A stretch of 64,000 nt of DNA from Phycisphaerae bacterium (GCA_028714855.1 JAQTLP010000002.1:62001-126000), one strand, 5' to 3'; positions 52,820 to 61,663 are shown, counted from the stretch's first letter. Notes: generated by a model not told the origin, from the letters alone. Program-made: numbers and translations.

Positions 52820-53440
52820 ATGTATCAGAGTCATATAAAGGACGACAGCAGGTGTGCGGTCATTGTCGCTCATCCTGACGATGAGACGCTGTGGGCGGGA
52901 GGATTGATGCTGATGCATCCAGATGTCAAGTGGACCGTGGTAACAATCTGCAGGAAAAGCGATGCGGACCGGGCGCCAAAATTTTTCAAGGCCCTTGAAG
53001 AATTCGGCGCAAGCGGTTATATGGGAGACCTCGACGACGGCCCTGAGCAGAAGACGCTGGATAACCACGAGGTCCAGCGAACCATAATGGAGCTGCTGCC
53101 TTTTGACAGATTCGAGGTGGTTATTACGCACGGTACGGTCGGTGAATACACGCGGCACTCAAGGCACGAAGAGACAGCAAGGGCGGTAATGAGACTGCGG
53201 GAAGCCGAGGAACTGGGTACAAAAGAAGTATGGTCTTTCGCATACGAGGACGGGGGCGGCAAGTATCTGCCGCGAGCCGACAGAGGAGCTGATTTGCAGA
53301 TAAACCTGCCGGAGCATATATGGGAGAGGAAGTATGATATTATCACCCAAATATATGGTTTCAGCAAAGACAGTTTTGAGGCGAAGACAACGCCCCGGCG
53401 GGAGGCGTTTTGGCGTTTCGGGGCAACAGGTCGAAAATAG
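52820..53440 (+). CDS. PIG-L family LmbE-type deacetylase
   Basis: The 206-residue protein has the zinc motif VAHPDDETLW (residues 16-25) and a second metal segment near HGTVGEYTRHSRHEETARAV. Enzymes of this group remove N-acetyl from GlcNAc-linked molecules such as GlcNAc-PI, mycothiol and bacillithiol precursors. The neighbour GT4 glycosyltransferase gives a MshA/MshB or BshA/BshB-like pair. It starts 22 bp after the GH130 gene. Confidence 0.9.
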   Translation: MYQSHIKDDSRCAVIVAHPDDETLWAGGLMLMHPDVKWTVVTICRKSDADRAPKFFKALEEFGASGYMGDLDDGPEQKTLDNHEVQRTIMELLPFDRFEVVITHGTVGEYTRHSRHEETARAVMRLREAEELGTKEVWSFAYEDGGGKYLPRADRGADLQINLPEHIWERKYDIITQIYGFSKDSFEAKTTPRREAFWRFGATGRK

Positions 53441-53456
53441 AGAAAGGAACTGAAAA

Positions 53457-54599
53457 ATGAAAGTTCTGCTTTTGTATGATTACCCCCCTTCTCCAGCAGG
53501 TCTTGCCACTCAAGGGCAACTGTTACACAAGGGGCTCGAAGAGCTTGGGGTCGAGGTTTTTTCTGTTAATTTCGAATCGGCGCAGGAGAAGGAGTGGTAT
53601 TACCGCTGGTTCGCACCTGATATTGTCGTAGGCGTCGGCTACTGGGGACATACGTCTCATTTAGTTCTCCACCCGCAAAGATACGGGGTAACGGCGATAC
53701 CGTGGCTTGTGGCGGACGGTTATATGGCGAACTACGGGGAGATACTGGACAGACTGCCCTTGATACTGGTGACTTCGAACTGGGTAAAGAAGATATATAT
53801 GCGTGACGGTCTGCACGGGAAGAATATAGAAGTTTTGCACGTCGGGTGTGATACAGACTCATTCAGGCCTCGTGACAGGAAAGACCCTAAAGTTTCGACG
53901 GTTCGTGAGGCATTGGGAGTATCTGAGGAGCAGATAATGATTTTGACTGTCGGCGGTGACGCGGCATCGAAAGGCGCGCAGGAGGTTATGCAGGCGCTGG
54001 CGATAAACGACCCGGAGGCGCCGGACTGGAAGTATGTTTGCAAGGTCTGGCCCCAGCCAAGAACGGAACAACAGAACATGGCAGATATGCAACTGGCCAC
54101 ACACTTGGGAATAGAAAAAAATGTAGTTTATACGAGCAGCAGGGTTTCGCGAAATTTCATGCCTTACTTATTGGCAGCGTGTGATATTTATGCGGCGCCA
54201 TCCCGATTAGAGGGCTTCGGAATGATTCAGGTTGAGGCAAACGCGTGTGAAAAGCCGGTAATAGGAATAAAGGCGATGGGGATGCTTGATACGCTGGTGC
54301 ACGGCAAGACGGCTTTTTTAGCGGATGTTGCCCAGGAAATTCGCCTTCGAGAGATGATTCTCGGAGACGAGTCCGGCTATGAAACAGGTCACAGGCACAG
54401 CTTTAAGAAGCCGAGGACAGTGGATTACCGGGCGAGCGTTCATGATATCGCCAATTATCTTATGCAGCTAATGAAAGACTCGGGCTTGAGAGAAAAAATG
54501 GGCAAAGAAGGAAGAAAACGAGTTGTCGAGAATTTCGACTATCGTGTTATAGCGAAGAAATTCGTCAAAATCGTTTCGAAGCGTTTGGGCATATCATAA
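53457..54599 (+). CDS. GT4 family glycosyltransferase
   Basis: The 380-residue GT-B enzyme starts MKVLLLYDYPPSPAGLATQGQ, with a nucleotide-side motif EQIMILTVGGDAASKGAQEVMQAL and the EX7E donor motif in SRLEGFGMIQVEANACEKPVIGI. It transfers a sugar from a nucleotide donor to an acceptor not yet identified; it has no membrane helix. It starts 16 bp after the deacetylase, and its stop is followed at once by the ATG of the next gene. Confidence 0.92.
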   Translation: MKVLLLYDYPPSPAGLATQGQLLHKGLEELGVEVFSVNFESAQEKEWYYRWFAPDIVVGVGYWGHTSHLVLHPQRYGVTAIPWLVADGYMANYGEILDRLPLILVTSNWVKKIYMRDGLHGKNIEVLHVGCDTDSFRPRDRKDPKVSTVREALGVSEEQIMILTVGGDAASKGAQEVMQALAINDPEAPDWKYVCKVWPQPRTEQQNMADMQLATHLGIEKNVVYTSSRVSRNFMPYLLAACDIYAAPSRLEGFGMIQVEANACEKPVIGIKAMGMLDTLVHGKTAFLADVAQEIRLREMILGDESGYETGHRHSFKKPRTVDYRASVHDIANYLMQLMKDSGLREKMGKEGRKRVVENFDYRVIAKKFVKIVSKRLGIS

Positions 54600-55766
54600 A
54601 TGGACAGACGTGAAAGAGAGCTAATAAACAGGGCCAGGGAAGCTGCGTTAGGAGTTCTGCTTCACAATAATCACGGTCCTTGCCGGGGTTTACCCCGAAC
54701 CGCCGGCTGGGGGTATCCTGAGCCGTATACGAGGGACTTAATGATATGCTCGCTCGGGGTATTGACCACGGGGAACGAGAAACTACTTGAATCGCTGCGA
54801 AGAGTTCTTGAGACGCTGGCGAAGAACCAAACCGAACTGGGACATATTCCATCTTTAGTAAACGATCCTGATGACAGGGGCGCCAGTGATACGACGCCTT
54901 TGTTTCTTATGGCTGTAGGGCTTTACCGAAGGGTAATGGGAGAAAGGAAATTTCTCGAGGAAGCGGTCCAGAAATCCTTGACGTGGCTGAGATATCAAAG
55001 TCCGCCGAACCGATGCCTCGTAGCGCAGCAGCCGACAAGCGACTGGCGCGACGAGCAGTGGGTACTCGGATATGGTTTGTATGTTAATACTATTGTCTAT
55101 ACCTGCCTGTGCCTTTTCGGGCAGCACAAGCGTGCGACAGAGGCGAAGGAGGCAATGGAAAGGTTTACTGTTAAAGGCGAAAGGCAGAATCGGCACGTCC
55201 ACGAAGGTTTGGTGCTGAGGCGGAAACCTTATTATGCTATGTGGTCATACAAGGTTTACCTGAGCGAGCGATTCGACCTCCTGGGCAACAGCATAGCAAT
55301 TCTTAGCGGGATAGCATCGCCATCGAGGGCGAGGAAACTTGTTTCGTGGATAGAAAAGGAATGTGAAGCATTCAGGACAACCGGGGATCTTGTTGTAGAT
55401 TTACCGCCGAACTTTTTCCCTTATATCTGGCCAAGTGACCCGGACTGGATGCCGCGTTATGAGAAATACAATCAGCCCGGGGAGTATCACAACGGGGGGA
55501 TTTGGCCTTTTGTTTGCGGCTTTTATATAGCGGCGTTAGTAGCAGCCGGGAAATACAGGCTTGCTGAAAGAAAACTCATTGCTTTGACTGAACTTGTTCG
55601 AGCGGCGCGCGAAGCGGAGGTGGAATTCGGGTTTAATGAGTGGCACCGCGCTCAGGACGGCAAGCCGAGGGGGGAAGACTGGCAAAGCTGGTCTGCCGCG
55701 ATGTATCTTTATGCCGCCGAATGCGTAGAACAAAAAAAGACGCCTTTTTTCGAAGAAATCAGGTAG
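54600..55766 (+). CDS. (alpha/alpha)6-barrel glycosidase, GH100-like
   Basis: The 388-residue protein has GWGYPEPYTRDLMICSLGVL, SDWRDEQWVLGYGLYVNTIV and the conserved end YHNGGIWPFVCGFYIAALVAAG, with EFGFNEWHRAQDGKPRGEDWQSWSAAMYLYA after it. This matches GH100 invertases and amylo-alpha-1,6-glucosidase-like enzymes. The DxxxW-type acid/base residues are present (SDWRDEQW), but the substrate is not fixed. It lies zero bases after the GT4 gene and ends the cluster. Confidence 0.78.
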   Translation: MDRRERELINRAREAALGVLLHNNHGPCRGLPRTAGWGYPEPYTRDLMICSLGVLTTGNEKLLESLRRVLETLAKNQTELGHIPSLVNDPDDRGASDTTPLFLMAVGLYRRVMGERKFLEEAVQKSLTWLRYQSPPNRCLVAQQPTSDWRDEQWVLGYGLYVNTIVYTCLCLFGQHKRATEAKEAMERFTVKGERQNRHVHEGLVLRRKPYYAMWSYKVYLSERFDLLGNSIAILSGIASPSRARKLVSWIEKECEAFRTTGDLVVDLPPNFFPYIWPSDPDWMPRYEKYNQPGEYHNGGIWPFVCGFYIAALVAAGKYRLAERKLIALTELVRAAREAEVEFGFNEWHRAQDGKPRGEDWQSWSAAMYLYAAECVEQKKTPFFEEIR

Positions 55767-55895
55767 AGCATAAAAGGGGGCTGGTAAATCCGCCATAGGC
55801 GGACAAGTTTTGCAGAAAACAAGGGGGTGTAGCCGATATAAAACTTGTAAGCAGGGGCGAGTGTCTAGATTGATAATAGTTTTTTTATCGGACAT

Positions 55896-58301
55896 ATGCG
55901 ATTGAAAGAGAAGAAAAATTCATATGGCTCGACAAGGCTCACTACAGGCGAGGCTGCCTTAGAATGTCTTGGTATCGCCGTGGCGCTGGTGCTACTTTGT
56001 AGTTGTATTAGTTTCAATATTGGTGATTGGCCGAGCAGGTACGTATGGCCCACTAACACCCCTCCGGCCAACTGGTGCGGGATGATAGGAGCTTTTTGCG
56101 CGTATTATTTGTTGTATTACGTCGGGCCCGGGGTGTTCGTAATATTAATATCGGCGATATGCCTTTTGGGAGCGAGGCTGGCACGCCGAACCGTCGACCA
56201 AGGCATTTTGCGAACGATAGGCCTGCTGCTGGTGACCGCGGCGGCATCGAGCAGTTTTTATCTTCTTCTACCTCACGGAGTTTTTAGTTTTCCGATGGGT
56301 TCCGGCGGAGTTCTCGGGGTTGGAGCGGCGGAATTTTTGCGGAGCCATTTCGCCCTGCTCGGAACATTCATACTGATCACGGCAACGTGGGTTGTCGGGG
56401 TAGTTCTGTTAGCAGACACTTTTTTAACGGCGATATTCGGCGGGGTCGGTTTCGTATTCGGAAGGATGATCGGCGTAGCGTCTCCAATGTTGTCGATGGC
56501 TAGACACCAATCGCAGGCATTAGGCGAGATATGGCAGAAATTAAGCGAGCGGCAAAGACAGCTTTCAGAAGAAGCCGAGGAGGAAACGTCATTTGAGAGT
56601 TATATCGAAGAGGAAGAGGCGGAGGAAACAACGGCTGCTGTCGAGACAAGGGAGCCGAAACAATTAAGGCTGTCTCTTCCGGTGACGCACAAGCCGGCCA
56701 AGGCATACGTGCCAACGAGCTATGATGATTATAGACTGCCGCCAATGGAGCTACTGTGTGAGCCAGAGCGGACGTTCGCATCGATTCAGGAGAAGGTAAT
56801 AAAGGCCAAGGCGAGTGCGCTGGAGAAACTGCTGACGGAATTCAATGTTAACGCACACGTGGTAGCGGCCGATACCGGGCCTGTTATAACGATGTTCGAG
56901 CTGGAGCTCGCGGCGGGCGTGAAGGTCAGCCAAATCAGTAATCTTTCCAATGATATGGCGAGGGCACTGGGAGTCGGCGCGGTCCGCGTAGTGGCGCCGC
57001 TTCCGGGCAAGCATACGATAGGAATTGAGGTTCCGAACAACGAGAAAGAAAAAGTCCGCATTAAAGACCTGATGCAATCGGCTGGGGACAGGCCGAGAGA
57101 TATGGAGATACCGCTATTCCTGGGCAAGGATTCATCCGGAGAAGCGCTTGTTTCAGACCTGACGAGTATGCCACATCTGCTTATCGCGGGGACAACAGGC
57201 TCGGGCAAAAGCGTATGCATCAACAGCATTATCGCAGGGATACTGCTGACGAAACGGCCTGACGAAGTGAAGATGATATTGATAGACCCGAAGATGGTCG
57301 AGATGACGGCGTTTAATACTATACCGCATTTGATGAGCCCGATAGTGATTGAGACACAGCGCGCGGTGCAGATACTCGAATGGGCGACGGTGAAGATGGA
57401 CGAGAGGTATGCGCTTTTCGCCGAGGCGAGGGTGAAGAACATCGCAGAGTATAACCGCCTCGGGGCCGAGGAGATTAACAAGCGATTCATGCCTGACAGC
57501 ACCGAAGAGGAAGAGAAGATTGCAAAGAAGCTGCCTTATATCGTGATAATAATCGACGAGCTCGCGGATTTGATGATGACCGCCGCCAAGGAGATAGAAG
57601 CATATATAGTCCGTCTTGCACAGAAGAGCCGGGCGGTCGGCATTCATATCGTATTGGCGACGCAGCGTCCACAGGCGACGGTGGTGACAGGTTTGATAAA
57701 ATCGAATATGCCAACGAGGATAGGATTCCGAGTCGCGGCGAGATTGGACAGCCGAATAGTGCTGGACCAAAACGGCGCGGAGGCGCTGCTCGGCCAAGGC
57801 GATATGCTGTTTTTGAAGCCCGGCTCAAGCGAGCTGGTGCGTGCGCAGGGGACGTTTATGGACGATGCGGAAATTCAGCGTATCGTCAAGTACCTAAAGG
57901 AAGTAGCTGAACCGCAGTTCCATCCGGAGCTTACGGAGCTAGGGCGGATAGATACTTCGGAGATGGCCAGAGATGAGCTGTTTGACGAGGCGGTACGGAT
58001 TATTTTAGAGAGCCATCGCGGGAGTGTGTCACTGCTGCAGCGCAAACTCAGCATCGGCTACGCGCGTGCTTCGCGGATTATAGAGATGATGGCGAGCGCG
58101 GGCATCCTGGGCGAATACAAAGGCAGCCAGGCGAGAGAAGTACTGATGACGCTGAAAGATTATGAGAGGCTGCGAGAGAAGATGGAGGCGGAAGCAGAGG
58201 AAGCGGAGGACAGCGACGATGAGGATGAGGATTCATCCGGGCCGAATTATGTAAGCGAAGGCCAACGCGGCTACGTGGCGATTGACAATGATGCTGAATA
58301 A
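55896..58301 (+). CDS. ftsK: FtsK/SpoIIIE DNA translocase
   Basis: FtsK pumps chromosome ends through the division septum. The 801 residues have four or more N-terminal membrane helices (first 190 residues), an acidic linker (EEAEEETSFESYIEEEEAEE), then the alpha-beta motor with Walker A GTTGSGKSVCINS near residue 430, Walker B-type IIIDELADLMM and ATQRPQATVVTG. A C-terminal winged-helix gamma domain (ILESHRGSVSLLQRKLSIGY to IIEMMASAGILG) reads KOPS-type sites. A highly acidic tail follows. The gene stands alone with 129 bp before it. Confidence 0.96.
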   Translation: MRLKEKKNSYGSTRLTTGEAALECLGIAVALVLLCSCISFNIGDWPSRYVWPTNTPPANWCGMIGAFCAYYLLYYVGPGVFVILISAICLLGARLARRTVDQGILRTIGLLLVTAAASSSFYLLLPHGVFSFPMGSGGVLGVGAAEFLRSHFALLGTFILITATWVVGVVLLADTFLTAIFGGVGFVFGRMIGVASPMLSMARHQSQALGEIWQKLSERQRQLSEEAEEETSFESYIEEEEAEETTAAVETREPKQLRLSLPVTHKPAKAYVPTSYDDYRLPPMELLCEPERTFASIQEKVIKAKASALEKLLTEFNVNAHVVAADTGPVITMFELELAAGVKVSQISNLSNDMARALGVGAVRVVAPLPGKHTIGIEVPNNEKEKVRIKDLMQSAGDRPRDMEIPLFLGKDSSGEALVSDLTSMPHLLIAGTTGSGKSVCINSIIAGILLTKRPDEVKMILIDPKMVEMTAFNTIPHLMSPIVIETQRAVQILEWATVKMDERYALFAEARVKNIAEYNRLGAEEINKRFMPDSTEEEEKIAKKLPYIVIIIDELADLMMTAAKEIEAYIVRLAQKSRAVGIHIVLATQRPQATVVTGLIKSNMPTRIGFRVAARLDSRIVLDQNGAEALLGQGDMLFLKPGSSELVRAQGTFMDDAEIQRIVKYLKEVAEPQFHPELTELGRIDTSEMARDELFDEAVRIILESHRGSVSLLQRKLSIGYARASRIIEMMASAGILGEYKGSQAREVLMTLKDYERLREKMEAEAEEAEDSDDEDEDSSGPNYVSEGQRGYVAIDNDAE

Positions 58302-58312
58302 AACGATAGCAG

Positions 58313-58864
58313 TTATGTAGTTTCAGTCTTGTCTTTGCATTGCTGCAGAATCTTTTTTACGTGCCAACGGACGAAATGAGGGGCTCCACAGAGGAGGTAA
58401 ACACCGCATATAAGCATAATTATCCAGGGCAACAAGTCTCGGGAGTTGAAGTGAGCATGGCTATAGATGGTGTGGGCATTCTCTTGAGCCTTGAAAAAGG
58501 CGAGTTGGTTTATGACGTAAGTTATATGCCACAGGACATTAGTAATGAAGTAGAGTCCAGCGGCGATACAGACGAGCCTCAGCGCCACTGGCAGCCATTG
58601 AATTTGTGAGTCGGGCTCGGGCAATTGTTCTGAGCCGACGATTATTCTTGCCAAGTTTTCATTCTTATAAAAGAAAAGGTACAACAACAGTGCAATAAGT
58701 CCTGCAGTCAGCAACAAAGAAAAGAGCGAAGACCCTGCGGTTTTCCAAGAGGGGTTTGAATAAAACCAAAAAATTGCAAGCGGCGATTGAGACAGCAAGC
58801 GAATGGAGAAAAAGATTCCTATTGCTGCGAGAGCGATTTTGGCAAGAGTGTGCATTTTATTCAT
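58313..58864 (-). CDS. Membrane protein, tandem paralog B
   Basis: The 183-residue protein has four membrane helices (around 9-28, 41-63, 93-115 and 147-166). LPEPDSQIQWLPVALRLVCI aligns with a stretch of the adjacent paralog. Its N-terminus MNKMHTLAKI matches the neighbour's MTKMQIIAKA. The start overlaps the neighbour's end by 8 bp. I do not know the family. Confidence 0.7.
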   Translation of the reverse strand: MNKMHTLAKIALAAIGIFFSIRLLSQSPLAIFWFYSNPSWKTAGSSLFSLLLTAGLIALLLYLFFYKNENLARIIVGSEQLPEPDSQIQWLPVALRLVCIAAGLYFITNVLWHITYVINQLAFFKAQENAHTIYSHAHFNSRDLLPWIIMLICGVYLLCGAPHFVRWHVKKILQQCKDKTETT

Positions 58865-59444
58865 TTTTAATTCCTTCTGTGTTTAATTTTTTGTCGAGGG
58901 AAGATTTTGATTTCCGGAGATTTAACTGGTAGCGGATAAACTGCGGCCAGCCGTAAAGCAAGTAAACTGCCAAGATTGCTTTGAGGAAATTGTATATCAT
59001 AGAGGACCATTGGTAAGAGGTGAAAACAAGTGATTTAGGAAAGGCCCTAAAAGTGAATATCTCGTTTACCAGAGAACATATATACAGAGGCGAGACAAGT
59101 ATATTAAGTATCGTTGGAATTGAAGTTGGGAGCAGTAGCAGGCCGTAGAAAATCGCAACCATCCGGAGCGAGCAAGCCAGCCAAATAGCTTCGCTTTCGG
59201 GGTCCAATTTTTCACCTGTCCCCGCTATTTTACAGGCCAGCCAATCATTTTTAAAGATAAGCAAATATACAATCGCTGTTAGTAAAATTATGACAACAGG
59301 CAAGGATAAGATGAACCTGAGGATGGATATATCCTGAGTCAGCGTCTCGGGTATTAGTATGCTGAACGGGGAACAGAAGTTTACTAATGCGCTTATTCCG
59401 AGGAAAGTGAGGAAGGCCTTGGCTATTATCTGCATTTTGGTCAC
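58857..59444 (-). CDS. Membrane protein, tandem paralog A
   Basis: The start at the GTG 59444 (MTKMQIIAKAFLTFLGISA) is preferred because it aligns with paralog B and has GGGAG four bases upstream. The 195-residue protein has four or five membrane helices, with GTGEKLDPESEAIWLACSLRM corresponding to B. It overlaps B by 8 bp, so the two are translated together. The function is unknown. Confidence 0.7.
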   Translation of the reverse strand: MTKMQIIAKAFLTFLGISALVNFCSPFSILIPETLTQDISILRFILSLPVVIILLTAIVYLLIFKNDWLACKIAGTGEKLDPESEAIWLACSLRMVAIFYGLLLLPTSIPTILNILVSPLYICSLVNEIFTFRAFPKSLVFTSYQWSSMIYNFLKAILAVYLLYGWPQFIRYQLNLRKSKSSLDKKLNTEGIKNE

Positions 59445-59571
59445 GAAACTCCCTTTCACGCAACAAACCGACAGTTCTTATTATATTTATGAAGTTTGTG
59501 ATGTCCAGCGGAATCAAAAAAGGCGGTTTTTAGTACTGAAAAGGGCGTTTTTAAGAAAAAAGGGAAAAAGA

Positions 59572-59600
59572 TTGATTAGTAATTGCGAATAAGGTATATT
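59572..59600 (+). promoter_or_regulatory. Promoter for the structured RNA and tRNA-Gln
   Basis: TTGATT (59572-59577), 17 bp and TATATT (59595-59600) lie just before the structured RNA, so transcription would start near 59607. The -35 matches 4 of 6 and the -10 matches 5 of 6. It is divergent from the membrane paralogs. Confidence 0.55.
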
Positions 59601-59615
59601 TCCCCTTTTGAAAAT

Positions 59616-59705
59616 GCCCTGTCGCATGGGGTAGCTAAGGCCGTGAAAACGGCCAATGGGGTCAGCAGTTTTCACGGCATGGCTGACTCAAGCCTCCGAC
59701 AGGGC
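59616..59705 (+). ncRNA. Structured RNA with enclosed pseudoknot and alternative hairpin
   Basis: Outer stem P1 is GCCCTGTCG (59616-59624) with CGACAGGGC (59697-59705). Inside, GCCGTGAAAA (59640-59649) pairs exactly with TTTTCACGGC (59669-59678). Within that loop, GGGTCAGC (59659-59666) can pair with GCTGACTC (59682-59689) outside the loop, one G-T pair, making an H-type pseudoknot. A rival hairpin GGCCGT/ACGGCC with a GAAA tetraloop (59639-59654) uses the same bases as P2, so the two folds exclude each other. It precedes tRNA-Gln by about 100 nt. I could not match it to a known class. Confidence 0.65.
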
Positions 59706-59808
59706 CAAATCGGCCGGGACAAGACGGTCTCCGTGACAAGACAAAGAGCACGAGTGGCAAGAGCAAAAGATATTTGCGATTTACGTACCTTTGGGTTTTT
59801 ACGTGATT

Positions 59809-59880
59809 TACCCGGTGGTGTAATTGGCAACACATGGGCTTTTGGTGCCTACATTCTAGGTTCGAGTCCTAGCCGGGTAG
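59809..59880 (+). tRNA. tRNA-Gln (anticodon TTG)
   Basis: The acceptor TACCCGG (59809-59815) pairs with CCGGGTA (59873-59879), and the discriminator is G. The D arm is GTGT/ACAC, the anticodon stem TGGGC/GCCTA with one G-T pair, loop TTTTGGT giving TTG, and the T arm CTAGG/CCTAG around TTCGAGT. The CCA end is not encoded. Confidence 0.95.
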
Positions 59881-59927
59881 TTTAAGAAAGTTAAAAGTTA
59901 AAGTTCAAAATTAAAAGTTAAGGAAGT

Positions 59928-60719
59928 ATGGCAAAAAGAGCAGCGATAATTCTGGCAGCAGGGGTCAGCAGCAGGATGAAGACAAATACGCCGAAGGTTC
60001 TGCACGAGGTGTGTGGTCGGCCTATGCTGGCATACGTATTGAACGCCTGCAGGGGGGCGGGCGTCGAGAAGATATACGTCGTAGTGGGTTTCGGCGCCGA
60101 ACTGGTAAAAAAGAGGTTCGAGGCTGATGAAGACGTAGTATGGGTCCGGCAGGAGCAGCAGAAAGGGACAGCACACGCGGTTTTGTGCTGCAAGGAACAT
60201 CTTAACGGGTTTGACGGCGAGACGCTGGTGCTTTGCGGGGACGGGCCTTTGACTCGAGCCGAGACGCTAAGTAAAATCATAAAAAAGCACGAGGCTGAGA
60301 AAGCGGCGGCGACGCTGGCAACGGCAATCTTAGACGACCCGACTGGCTATGGGCGGGTATGCAGGGGCGCGGACGGCAATATCGCAGCGATAGTAGAGCA
60401 TAACGACTGCACGAGCGAGCAGCTGAAGATTAAAGAGGTCAATCCAAGCTATTACGTGTTTGACAACCAGCTGCTCTTCGAAGCCGCGGTAAAGGTTCAG
60501 CCGAACAACGCCAAGAAAGAATACTATCTAACGGACGCGATTTCGATTCTCCTCGCGGGCGGACACAAGGTCGCTGCGATTGCAGCGTTGAGTCCTGAGG
60601 AGGCAATGAGCGTCAACACAATGGAACAGCTTCAGGCAGTAAGCAGGATTATGGAAAGCAGGCTCTCAAAAAAGGTAAACAAGGACGTTAAAGTAAAGGC
60701 GGGAAAACAATGCCACTAA
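59928..60719 (+). CDS. glmU: GlmU N-terminal uridylyltransferase domain only
   Basis: The 263-residue protein has the NTP-transferase core of GlmU: AAIILAAGVSSRMKTNTPKVLHEVCGRP, QQKGTAHAVLCCKE, LCGDGPLTRAETL, GYGRVCRGADGNIAAIVEHNDC, NPSYYVFDNQLLFEA and EYYLTDAI. It lacks the C-terminal left-handed beta-helix acetyltransferase, so GlcN-1-P acetylation must be done by another protein. AGGAAGT precedes the ATG. It overlaps prs by 10 bp in the common glmU-prs-rplY-pth order. Confidence 0.92.
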   Translation: MAKRAAIILAAGVSSRMKTNTPKVLHEVCGRPMLAYVLNACRGAGVEKIYVVVGFGAELVKKRFEADEDVVWVRQEQQKGTAHAVLCCKEHLNGFDGETLVLCGDGPLTRAETLSKIIKKHEAEKAAATLATAILDDPTGYGRVCRGADGNIAAIVEHNDCTSEQLKIKEVNPSYYVFDNQLLFEAAVKVQPNNAKKEYYLTDAISILLAGGHKVAAIAALSPEEAMSVNTMEQLQAVSRIMESRLSKKVNKDVKVKAGKQCH

Positions 60720-61663
60720 ATAATACTTTGAAGGTATTTTCCGGCAGCAGCAACCCGGCGTTAACAACGGCGGTTTGCAAGTATCTCGGGATTTCTCTCG
60801 GCCAGGCAAAGATAGACAGGTTTCCCGATGGCGAAAAAGTCATCCGGGTAGAGGATGATGTTCGCGGCAAGGATTGTTTTGTCGTGCAATCGACGTGCAA
60901 GCCGGTTGACGAACATTTAGTCGAGCTTTTAATCTATTTAGACTGCCTGCGAAGGGCCAGCGCCAGCCGAATTACCGCGGTCATACCTTACTTCGGTTAC
61001 GCGCGGCAGGACAGAAAAGACGAAGGCCGAGTGCCAATTACCGCAAAACTGGCGGCCAATCTTATAACTTGCGCCGGGGCCAACAGGGTGCTGGCGATAG
61101 ATTTACACGCACAGCAGCTTCAGGGTTTTTTTGATATACCTGTGGACCACCTGACGGGGGAACTGGTGCTGAGCAAGTATTTCAAGAAGAAGAAAATCAG
61201 CAATCTAACGGTAGTTTCGCCGGACGTCGGCAATATAAAGACAGCATCGCGATATACTTCTCACCTGGGCGGAGAGCTTGCAATCGTACACAAAAGACGA
61301 GTGAGCGGCAGCGAGGTGGAGGCGAGGGAAATCATCGGTGACGTGAAAGGCAGAAACATCTTAATGTGTGACGACATCATCGCAACCGCCGGGACGGTGT
61401 GCAGTGCGGCCAAGTTAATCAGGCAGCGCGGAGCCGAAAAGATATACGTCGGCGCCACGCACGGCGTGTTTGCAGGAGAAGCGCTGAAGCTTCTAAGCAA
61501 GGCACCGATTGACGAGGTGGTAGTCACCGATACCATACCACAGAACAAGGAAACCAAGAAGCTGCGTAATATCAGGGTTTTAACCGTTTCGGCAATGTTA
61601 GGTGAGGCAATAAAGAGAATTCACAAGAACGAATCAGTCAGCAACCTATTTGAAGTATTTTGA
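60710..61663 (+). CDS. prs: Ribose-phosphate pyrophosphokinase
   Basis: Prs makes PRPP from ribose 5-phosphate and ATP for nucleotide, histidine and tryptophan synthesis. The 317 residues include FSGSSNPALTTAVCKYLG, ITAVIPYFGYARQDRKDEGR, the PP loop region LAIDLHAQQLQGFFDIPVDHL, VSPDVGNIK, and the PRPP-binding ILMCDDIIATAGT. It is full length and overlaps glmU by 10 bp. Confidence 0.97.
   Translation: MPLNNTLKVFSGSSNPALTTAVCKYLGISLGQAKIDRFPDGEKVIRVEDDVRGKDCFVVQSTCKPVDEHLVELLIYLDCLRRASASRITAVIPYFGYARQDRKDEGRVPITAKLAANLITCAGANRVLAIDLHAQQLQGFFDIPVDHLTGELVLSKYFKKKKISNLTVVSPDVGNIKTASRYTSHLGGELAIVHKRRVSGSEVEAREIIGDVKGRNILMCDDIIATAGTVCSAAKLIRQRGAEKIYVGATHGVFAGEALKLLSKAPIDEVVVTDTIPQNKETKKLRNIRVLTVSAMLGEAIKRIHKNESVSNLFEVF

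Noticed and set aside
59640-59700. HDV-like ribozyme for the structured RNA
   Set aside because: A short GGCATGG/AGCCTCC resemblance exists, but the nested double-pseudoknot order of HDV ribozymes is not present.
59583-59885. 100-residue plus-strand ORF through the structured RNA and tRNA-Gln
   Set aside because: It runs through a tRNA gene and a dense RNA fold; no protein-like pattern.
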